From contig DJJF01000026.1 of assembly GCA_002434005.1 (NCBI GenBank), positions 20,893 to 27,803 of the forward strand: 6,911 nt of DNA, given 5' to 3'. Origin of the DNA: Candidatus Saccharibacteria bacterium UBA6575. Lineage in GTDB: Bacteria > Patescibacteriota > Saccharimonadia > Saccharimonadales > Saccharimonadaceae. Position numbers and translations under genes: made by a program. Below the pieces are notes generated by a model, which was not told the DNA's origin, ran no database searches, and saw only the letters and a program-made list of their open reading frames with translations. Shown here in pieces: positions 1-3,884 of the stretch (its first letter is position 1; every line of letters begins with the position of its first letter).

Positions 1-1
1 T

Positions 2-550
2 GCTGCGTCGGCGGCATATCTGCTAGGGATACATCTAGAAGATATCGCAGAGGGAATCGCTAACCTTGAGGCTGTACCTGGCCGCTTTGATCGAATCGAA
101 GCTGACAAGGGTTTTGATGTCGTAGTTGACTATGCTCACACCCCGGATGCCCTAGAAAAGTTGTTGCAAACAGCGAAATCAATCTCGAAGCGCCGTGTCA
201 TTCTAGTATTTGGTGCATGTGGGGACCGTGACAAGTCAAAGCGACCGATTATGGGTGAAATCGCGGCAAAGCTAGCCGACCGGATATTCTTAACTGACGA
301 AGAAAGCTATAACGAAGACCCAGAGCAGATACGAGCACAGATTTTTGAAGGTATCGAAAAAGGCAAGGGCCAGGTGCGTACAACCGAAGTGGCTGATCGA
401 CGCGAAGCGATTAAAAAGGCAATCGAGGTTGCGAAGAAGGGTGATACGATCCTTGTAACGGGTATGGGGCATGAAGTCTACCGCATCGTGAACGGTGAAC
501 GATTGCCTTGGAACGACGAACAGGTTGTGCGCGAACTACTTGAATCCTAG
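2..550 (+). CDS. murE: MurE-type UDP-MurNAc-dipeptide:amino-acid ligase, C-terminal part (5'-truncated)
   Basis: The first 182 in-frame residues seen are the end of a Mur ligase; the start lies before the window. MurE adds the third stem-peptide residue (meso-diaminopimelate or L-lysine) to UDP-MurNAc-L-Ala-D-Glu in the cytoplasm, using ATP. Visible family signatures: VPGRFDRI (fragment residues 25-32), DYAHTPDALEKLL (43-55), the C-terminal domain opening VFGACGDRDKSKRP (69-82), then MGEIAAKLAD and NEDP (104-107). GMGHE (154-158) replaces the usual GKGHE. The acceptor-selecting stretch, DNPR in DAP-adding enzymes, reads EESY here (residues 100-103), so the amino acid added cannot be predicted; a related CPR Mur ligase of altered specificity is the alternative. 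The stop TAG (548-550) overlaps the stop of the convergent FemAB-like gene. No terminator hairpin was seen after it. The family call is firm; the substrate is open. Confidence 0.92.
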   Translation, partial: AASAAYLLGIHLEDIAEGIANLEAVPGRFDRIEADKGFDVVVDYAHTPDALEKLLQTAKSISKRRVILVFGACGDRDKSKRPIMGEIAAKLADRIFLTDEESYNEDPEQIRAQIFEGIEKGKGQVRTTEVADRREAIKKAIEVAKKGDTILVTGMGHEVYRIVNGERLPWNDEQVVRELLES

Positions 551-1578
551 TAGTACGATTGACCGTGACGCTTTAAGTAGAGACGACGAACAATTTTTTC
601 AACGAGCCGATTCCAAAGCTTGGCTTTCCACCTTACTACCGGGACTTCAAACGCACCAACATACTGAGTAGCTTGTTTATTGAAACTGGTTTTGAACCTG
701 GCTAGGCCACTGAATGGATGATCTGGATCTTTAAGGTCTTTAAGCGGCGGCACCCCAGCTAGGTCGTGAGAAAGAGACCCGTTTTGCTTGGCCCACTGCA
801 TGACATGCCACTGGAGCAGGTGACTCGCTCCGTAGGCGGTACGCTCGCGAATACTGGCGCCGTCTTTATACATACTTTTGTTGCCTTGAACCATGGCAAA
901 TGCTCCTGCCACTATTTTGCCTTCAAAATATGCGAAGAATAGCTGACCATTGCCAATTGATTCGTAGGCGCGGTAAAAATCTTTGTAGTATTCAGGCGGT
1001 CGGATAACGAAGCCGGCGCCCTGAGCCGTTTCAACAAACAGGTCATACATAAGTTTGCAGTTCTCGTCGGTGGCTGGTACCGCCTTTACGGTTACTCCAT
1101 CGCGTTCAGCTCGACGGATCGCGTGACGGCCTTTTTGATGCAGGCTTGCCATGATGTCGTCTAGAGAAGGTGAGAGGTCGACATATACGGTAGCGTAGTT
1201 CAATTGGACTGGTTTAGTCGGAATAAGATTCAGGCTTGAGAGATCGGTCTCGTAACTGAGTTCGGGCTCGATCTTGATCGTAAAAACGCCATGCTTACGC
1301 GCAAATGGTTTGAGTTCATTAAGAAGGGTGGCTAAGTCATTTACCGAAGTGGTACTCGGGCCTTTTGGCATATACCAAACCTTCCCAAGTAAGATGACGG
1401 GTTTTTCAATCGCAACCATAGCTCGGTCGTCTACGAACATATACCGTGGCACCCAGCCAGACGTTACTTTTTGATCGATGAATTCTTTGCCCTGAAGAAT
1501 ATTCCCGCCGTCGGGGTTGGCATTGATATGATCGTTCCAATTGATAATTTCTTCTTGAGTGGCAAAGCGTACGGACAT
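547..1578 (-). CDS. FemAB/FemX-like peptidoglycan peptidyltransferase
   Basis: A 343-aa protein of the FemAB family, which uses aminoacyl-tRNA to add amino acids to the stem peptide of peptidoglycan precursors (lipid II or the UDP-linked form), building cross-bridges. Two GNAT-like domains fit the pattern: an N-terminal half to about residue 145 and a second half with NYATVYVDL (127-135), the basic helix HQKGRHAIRRAERDG (147-161), GQLFFAYFEGKIVAGAFA (211-228), YGASHLLQWHVMQWAK (249-264), the LAGV turn (273-276) and GLARFKTSFNK (291-301), all typical of FemAB. There is no coiled-coil arm, and the length resembles the compact FemX type rather than the ~420-aa staphylococcal FemA. The C-terminus (316-338) is strongly basic and could touch membrane phospholipid. 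ATG at 1578 has no Shine-Dalgarno and sits 8 nt from a TACAAT box. Its neighbour murE acts on the same peptide. The amino acid added cannot be deduced. Confidence 0.85.
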   Translation of the reverse strand: MSVRFATQEEIINWNDHINANPDGGNILQGKEFIDQKVTSGWVPRYMFVDDRAMVAIEKPVILLGKVWYMPKGPSTTSVNDLATLLNELKPFARKHGVFTIKIEPELSYETDLSSLNLIPTKPVQLNYATVYVDLSPSLDDIMASLHQKGRHAIRRAERDGVTVKAVPATDENCKLMYDLFVETAQGAGFVIRPPEYYKDFYRAYESIGNGQLFFAYFEGKIVAGAFAMVQGNKSMYKDGASIRERTAYGASHLLQWHVMQWAKQNGSLSHDLAGVPPLKDLKDPDHPFSGLARFKTSFNKQATQYVGAFEVPVVRWKAKLWNRLVEKIVRRLYLKRHGQSYY

Positions 1579-1586
1579 TACAGTTT

Positions 1587-1615
1587 ATTGTAAGCGACTG
1601 GCCGAGATATGAGAA
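1587..1615 (-). promoter_or_regulatory. Promoter of the FemAB-like gene (possible leaderless transcript)
   Basis: On the minus strand a -35-like TTCTCA (1610-1615) and a -10 box TACAAT (1587-1592) are separated by 17 bp. Only 8 nt separate the -10 box from the ATG at 1578, so transcription should begin at or one to two bases before the start codon. This agrees with the lack of a Shine-Dalgarno upstream of that ATG. The -35 matches consensus at only 4 of 6 positions. Confidence 0.5.
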
Positions 1616-1622
1616 CAGCCCC

Positions 1623-1656
1623 CGGCCCCACCTCGATCTTGTGAGAGGTAGGGCCG
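1623..1656 (-). terminator. GC-rich hairpin terminator of the 139-aa/106-aa gene pair
   Basis: A 12-bp inverted repeat (arms 1623-1634 and 1645-1656, 10-nt loop) lies 13 bp beyond the stop of the 106-aa gene. Pairing is complete only in the minus-strand RNA, where position 1629/1650 makes a G-U wobble; in plus-strand RNA it would be a C-A mismatch. This favours minus-strand termination. The following tract (GGGGGCTGTTCTC) is poor in U, so it is not a classical intrinsic terminator. An overlapping repeat CCGGCCCC/GGGGCCGG (1622-1629, 1658-1665) offers an alternative fold. Confidence 0.6.
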
Positions 1657-1669
1657 AGGGGCCGGATGT

Positions 1670-1990
1670 TCAGCGCTTGCCGCTGGGCTGCAGGATCGCC
1701 TGCAGCCTCTCGACGGCGTCGCGGTCGTTGGCCGGGTGGATCTTGAAGTTGCCGTCACGGTCCAGGTGACCGCGCGCCCAGCGCACGCCGGCGTCACCGA
1801 GCGTGACGCCGTACGTCTTCTCCATGTGGGAGATGCACCCACTGGCGTTGCCCTCGAAGGTGCCCTCGCGCCAGGCGTTGCCACCCACCTTGATGACGAA
1901 GGCGTACTGGACAGTGACGCGCGCCGGCGCCGGCTGTCCGTGTGACACCCTGTCGATCTGGTCGAGCATTTGGTCGATGCTGCTGCTCAT
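1670..1990 (-). CDS. Unrecognised 106-aa protein, very GC-rich gene
   Basis: Function not recognised. The 106-residue product has a polar N-terminal helix (MSSSIDQMLDQIDRVSHG, 1-18), a likely beta-strand VTVQYAFVIKVGG (25-37), a central WREGTFEGNASGCISHMEKTYG stretch with one Cys (52), WARGHLDRDGNFKIHP (71-86) and a C-terminal helix DAVERLQAIL (91-100). No signal peptide or membrane segment is visible. ATG at 1990 is preceded by a GAGAGGT-type Shine-Dalgarno about 9 nt away, and the gene starts 18 bp after the 139-aa gene's stop, so the two form an operon. G+C is striking: 86 of 120 bases in 1681-1800, against 21 of 60 in 4681-4740 within groEL. Overlapping open frames on both strands are side effects of this composition; the RBS, operon spacing and following terminator select this frame. 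Confidence 0.7.
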   Translation of the reverse strand: MSSSIDQMLDQIDRVSHGQPAPARVTVQYAFVIKVGGNAWREGTFEGNASGCISHMEKTYGVTLGDAGVRWARGHLDRDGNFKIHPANDRDAVERLQAILQPSGKR

Positions 1991-2008
1991 GCCGGTGTTA
2001 CCTCTCTG

Positions 2009-2428
2009 CTATGAGACGTCAAGCAAACCGATCTCAGGGTCGGTCTGCATACGCCAAACGGTCAGAGTCCCGAGTTGGACATCTGATTCACCGTCGCCGA
2101 AATTGAGCTGGCCGCCTACCTGGAGGTAAACACCAGTCTCTTCGCCGTCGATGTCGAGCAGGACCGCGGGTCCACTGACAAAGAACAGCTTCGGCAGCCG
2201 TTCGATCTCATTGGTCACGTGGTCATTGGTGAGAAACATACGGATGGTTCCCTTAAAGGTGGCGTTTTCGATGATGAAAGCGAACTCCTCGCCGGTCATC
2301 ACACCGATGCTCTCAAGATCGATGAACTCACGAAGCATCTCGTGAAGCTCTGCGATCTCCATAACGGGCTGTGCTGCGAACTGCGTGTTGTCGGCTTCCT
2401 CTGGGAAACCGACGATGTCCTCGTCCAT
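2009..2428 (-). CDS. Unrecognised acidic 139-aa protein
   Basis: Function not recognised. The start is ATG at 2428, because GGGAG lies 5 nt before it; an in-frame TTG at 2440 overlaps that Shine-Dalgarno and is unlikely. The product is acidic (MDEDIVGFPEEADN at the N-terminus), with a helical segment VMEIAELHEMLREFIDLESIG (22-42) and then alternating strands: FAFIIENATFKGTIRMFLT (49-67), KLFFVSGPAVLLDI (80-93), TGVYLQVGGQLNFG (98-111), LGTLTVWRM (119-127). This suggests a small beta-sandwich or barrel with an N-terminal helix. There is no signal peptide or transmembrane segment. It is the first gene of a two-gene operon with its own promoter. Sampled G+C (53-57%) is above that of most native genes here. 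An adaptor, ligand-binding or immunity-like role is possible, but nothing in the sequence proves it. Confidence 0.7.
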   Translation of the reverse strand: MDEDIVGFPEEADNTQFAAQPVMEIAELHEMLREFIDLESIGVMTGEEFAFIIENATFKGTIRMFLTNDHVTNEIERLPKLFFVSGPAVLLDIDGEETGVYLQVGGQLNFGDGESDVQLGTLTVWRMQTDPEIGLLDVS

Positions 2429-2475
2429 ATGATCTCCCAAGATAGGCCGGATTGTTGAGGTGCTGAACTTTTAGT

Positions 2476-2504
2476 ATTAAATCACTACTACTGATTTAGG
2501 TCAA
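2476..2504 (-). promoter_or_regulatory. Sigma70-type promoter for the 139-aa/106-aa operon
   Basis: Minus strand: -35 TTGACC (2499-2504), 17-bp spacer, -10 TTTAAT (2476-2481) with an extended TG one base upstream of the -10. The site is in an AT-rich 70-bp gap flanked by GC-rich genes, and lies between the upstream gene's terminator and the ATG at 2428, leaving a 5' leader of about 40 nt. Confidence 0.65.
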
Positions 2505-2512
2505 ATTAAATG

Positions 2513-2566
2513 ACCGGTGTCTGCGGCGCGCTGGGAGTCTCCCATTACGCACCGCAGACGACCGGT
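2513..2566 (-). terminator. Long hairpin terminator after the 108-aa gene
   Basis: Outer arms ACCGGT (2513-2518 and 2561-2566) and inner arms 2519-2530 and 2548-2559 form an approximately 18-bp stem with one bulged base (2560). The inner stem pairs fully only in minus-strand RNA, using one U-G wobble (positions 2551/2527). The loop contains a small GGGA/TCCC palindrome (2533-2543). It begins 3 bp past the stop codon and is followed by CATTTAATTTG on the minus strand, a moderately U-rich tail. Confidence 0.7.
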
Positions 2567-2569
2567 CGG

Positions 2570-2896
2570 TCATGTCTCGACCTCGGGCCCTAGCAGCACA
2601 TAGGCTGGCTGGAGCGCGCGTTCATTCTCGTTTCCGAAAATGATGTCGAGGCGCCGTCCGCTCTTACTGACACAGCGGACGATCTCACTCTTGTCGGCAA
2701 GCGTGAGCGGTGGGTTGTCGGACAGCGACATCGGACGGAACCATTCCGTCCAGGCGAGTTCCGGCTTGTCTTTGAAATATCGCACGAGTTCCAGCTCGTA
2801 AAACATCTCATCATCCGGATGCTCGATCATGTACTTGATCGCGGAACCGACTTCCACAGCGACCTTTCGGGTGTAAGCACCCTCGGTCACAAACAT
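2570..2896 (-). CDS. Unrecognised 108-aa soluble protein
   Basis: Function not recognised. A perfect AGGAGG (2901-2906) precedes two adjacent ATGs: 2899 is 1 nt away and 2896 is 4 nt away; GTG 2890 is 10 nt away. ATG 2896 is chosen as the best compromise; the start could shift by one to two codons. The product (about 108 aa) runs from a short strand TRKVAVEVGSAIKYMIEH (9-26), through an aromatic-rich middle MFYELELVRYFKDKPELAWTEWFRPM (31-56), to a beta-rich end EIVRCVSKSGRRLDIIFGNENERALQPAYVLLGPE. No signal peptide, membrane helix or catalytic motif is seen. It is a monocistronic unit with its own extended -10 promoter and hairpin terminator. A sampled line (2641-2700) is 35/60 G+C, higher than most native sequence nearby. 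Confidence 0.7.
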   Translation of the reverse strand: MFVTEGAYTRKVAVEVGSAIKYMIEHPDDEMFYELELVRYFKDKPELAWTEWFRPMSLSDNPPLTLADKSEIVRCVSKSGRRLDIIFGNENERALQPAYVLLGPEVET

Positions 2897-2900
2897 CATT

Positions 2901-2906
2901 CCTCCT
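2901..2906 (-). promoter_or_regulatory. Consensus Shine-Dalgarno AGGAGG deciding the 108-aa gene's start
   Basis: AGGAGG on the minus strand rules out the upstream in-frame TTG at 2944, which would place the ribosome site inside the coding region and would itself lie upstream of the predicted transcription start near 2926. It places initiation at ATG 2896 or 2899, or less likely GTG 2890. Confidence 0.75.
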
Positions 2907-2932
2907 AAGTGTGTACGGGCAGATGCTAGATG

Positions 2933-2961
2933 ATTATAACACAAAACGAGCTATAAATCAA
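2933..2961 (-). promoter_or_regulatory. Extended -10 promoter for the 108-aa gene
   Basis: Minus strand: -35 TTGATT (2956-2961), 17-bp spacer, consensus -10 TATAAT (2933-2938) with TG one base upstream. Expected start of transcription is about 2926, giving a leader of about 30 nt that carries AGGAGG. The -35 box lies in the loop region of the neighbouring gene's terminator hairpin. Confidence 0.75.
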
Positions 2962-2974
2962 TTATAGCTCGTTT
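2944..2974 (-). terminator. Terminator hairpin of the 93-aa gene
   Basis: A perfect 13-bp inverted repeat (arms 2944-2956 and 2962-2974, 5-nt loop), starting 10 bp after the stop codon of the 93-aa gene. On the minus strand the stem ends in TTT and continues TGTGTT; on the plus strand it is followed by AATTTTTGATTATTTTT. It could therefore stop transcription in both directions, but the only convincing client is the minus-strand gene. Confidence 0.75.
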
Positions 2975-2983
2975 AATTTTTGA

Positions 2984-3265
2984 TTATTTTTCTTCGGTGT
3001 GCCAAGACTCAGACGCTTGAGCCAGTTCGCTTGCCGCAGTATCAATAGCTTTTTGGCCAAGTTCTGCGAATTTTTCGCGTCCAATCGATGCAACCTCGAT
3101 CTCTGAACCGTCTTCTGCTTTGATCGTTACGCTGCCACCGTTTTGATCCGCTAGCATCTCACGGAGTGTCGAAACGTCAGAGGTAGACTTCGCATCTTCA
3201 AGTAGGGAGTTTGCTGCTTCAATATCTTCTGGCTGTACGGGAGTTTGAGCTATTGTTTCGATCAT
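2984..3265 (-). CDS. Unrecognised 93-aa acidic protein, divergent from groES
   Basis: Function not recognised. The start is ATG 3265, where AAGGA lies 8-9 nt upstream; a longer frame reaching 3331 would extend through the promoter and is rejected. The 93-aa product is acidic and predicted mostly helical: an N-terminal helix PEDIEAANSLLEDAKS (12-27), a helix STLREMLADQ (32-41), a short beta hairpin GGSVTIKAEDGSEIEVASIG (43-62), then a long helix REKFAELGQKAIDTAASELAQASESW (63-88). There is no signal peptide, membrane helix or DNA-binding motif. It has its own promoter and terminator. Its base composition fits the chaperonin operon rather than the GC-rich block, so it is taken as native. The 86 bp between its ATG and CIRCE leave open some co-regulation with groESL. 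Confidence 0.7.
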   Translation of the reverse strand: MIETIAQTPVQPEDIEAANSLLEDAKSTSDVSTLREMLADQNGGSVTIKAEDGSEIEVASIGREKFAELGQKAIDTAASELAQASESWHTEEK

Positions 3266-3302
3266 TACTGTATCCTTTTTGTTTTTGGTGAGCGGTAAGT
3301 AA

Positions 3303-3331
3303 ATGCTATCACACTTATGCCTATATGTCAA
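3303..3331 (-). promoter_or_regulatory. Promoter of the 93-aa gene
   Basis: Minus strand: perfect -35 TTGACA (3326-3331), 17-bp spacer, -10-like TAGCAT (3303-3308) with an extended TG one base upstream. The predicted leader is about 30 nt. The CIRCE element starts 21 bp upstream of this -35, not over it. Confidence 0.65.
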
Positions 3332-3351
3332 GCGTATAAACGATTACCGTA

Positions 3352-3378
3352 TTAGCACTCCAACTTGACGAGTGCTAA
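3352..3378 (+). promoter_or_regulatory. CIRCE operator (HrcA binding site)
   Basis: A perfect TTAGCACTC-N9-GAGTGCTAA element (3352-3360, 3370-3378) lies upstream of groES. CIRCE is the established binding site of the heat-shock repressor HrcA, whose activity depends on GroEL itself. Its right arm and spacer overlap the -35 box of the groES promoter, so bound HrcA should block RNA polymerase. This implies an hrcA gene elsewhere in the genome. Confidence 0.96.
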
Positions 3379-3394
3379 TTTTCTTCGCTACAAT
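3365..3394 (+). promoter_or_regulatory. groES operon promoter
   Basis: -35 TTGACG (3365-3370) lies within CIRCE; -10 TACAAT (3389-3394) follows an 18-bp spacer. Transcription should start near 3401, leaving a leader of about 29 nt with the GGAGGA ribosome site at 3420-3425, 4 nt before the ATG. Confidence 0.8.
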
Positions 3395-3429
3395 TAGACC
3401 ATTACAGTAGCAACATAACGGAGGAAAGT

Positions 3430-3696
3430 ATGAGTTCACCAATCAGCCCATTAGGGGATCGGGTCGTAGCTGTACGCGAACAAGCGTCAGATAAAACAGC
3501 GAGCGGATTATATCTACCTGATAATGCCAAAGAAAAGCCCGTCCTGGCTAAGGTAGTCGCCACCGGTAAAGATGCGAAAGCAGTGAAAGTCGGCGACAAG
3601 ATCTTATATAAGGAGTATTCGCCAACCGAGATTAAGATAGATGGCACAGAATATTTGATCGTTAAAGAAGACGATGTACTAGGAACAGTGGCATGA
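3430..3696 (+). CDS. groES: Co-chaperonin GroES (Hsp10)
   Basis: GroES forms the heptameric lid of the GroEL folding chamber in the cytoplasm. The 88-aa product has the family order: ISPLGDRVVAVRE (5-17), a mobile loop of about residues 18-34 with SGLYLPD (25-31), where E. coli has the IVL tripeptide that binds GroEL, then KPVLAKVVATGKD (36-48), the VKVGDKILY strand (52-60) and a closing EYLIVKEDDVLGTVA (74-88). It is shorter than the 97-aa E. coli protein. The start ATG follows a good GGAGGA. It is the first gene of the CIRCE-controlled operon; its TGA overlaps the ATG of the small membrane gene (ATGA, 3693-3696), so the two are likely translationally coupled. Confidence 0.96.
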   Translation: MSSPISPLGDRVVAVREQASDKTASGLYLPDNAKEKPVLAKVVATGKDAKAVKVGDKILYKEYSPTEIKIDGTEYLIVKEDDVLGTVA

Positions 3697-3884
3697 TTTT
3701 AGATACTGTTCAAAGTATGTTTCTGCTGATTATCGGTGTCATGGCGATCCTTATATTGCTACGTATCTTGTTTATCGTTCATCGCCAGGCTGACAACGTG
3801 AAGGAATTAGAAAAGCGACTACGCATGATGGAGCAAGGTGAGGCTGCCGAGATCTTAAAAGCCGAAGAAGGAGAAAGGGAGTAA
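3693..3884 (+). CDS. 63-aa single-pass membrane protein with cytoplasmic coiled coil, between groES and groEL
   Basis: Not a recognised family. The 63-aa product begins MILDTVQS, followed by one strongly hydrophobic helix at about residues 9-29 (MFLLIIGVMAILILLRILFIV), then a basic step HRQ and a charged helix DNVKELEKRLRMMEQGEAAEILKAEEGERE with heptad-like spacing. Positive residues immediately after the membrane helix suggest an outside N-terminus and a cytoplasmic coiled-coil tail, although this is a prediction. An AGGA ribosome site lies 8 nt before the ATG, inside groES. Its start overlaps the groES stop by 4 bp and its stop TAA overlaps the groEL ATG by 1 bp, leaving no room for a chance reading frame. 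Co-expression with the chaperonin under CIRCE suggests a linked role, such as tethering GroEL or its substrates to the membrane; this is inference only. Confidence 0.85.
   Translation: MILDTVQSMFLLIIGVMAILILLRILFIVHRQADNVKELEKRLRMMEQGEAAEILKAEEGERE

Noticed and set aside
290..472. 60-aa minus-strand frame inside murE
   Set aside because: Antisense to conserved murE motifs, with no ribosome site.
1585..1884. 99-aa Arg/Ala/Thr-rich frame on the minus strand overlapping the 106-aa gene
   Set aside because: Low-complexity shadow in another frame that runs through the terminator hairpin.
1803..2129. 108-aa open frame on the plus strand across the GC-rich genes
   Set aside because: It is a by-product of high G+C; the minus-strand genes have ribosome sites, promoters and terminators, and this frame has none.
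2513..2566. Integron attC site as an explanation for the long hairpin
   Set aside because: No GTTRRRY/RYYYAAC core sites are present at its ends and no integrase is in the window; position after a stop codon fits a terminator better.
1600..2960. Insertion sequence or transposon as the carrier of the GC-rich block
   Set aside because: No transposase or integrase frame, no terminal inverted repeats and no flanking direct repeat could be seen by eye.
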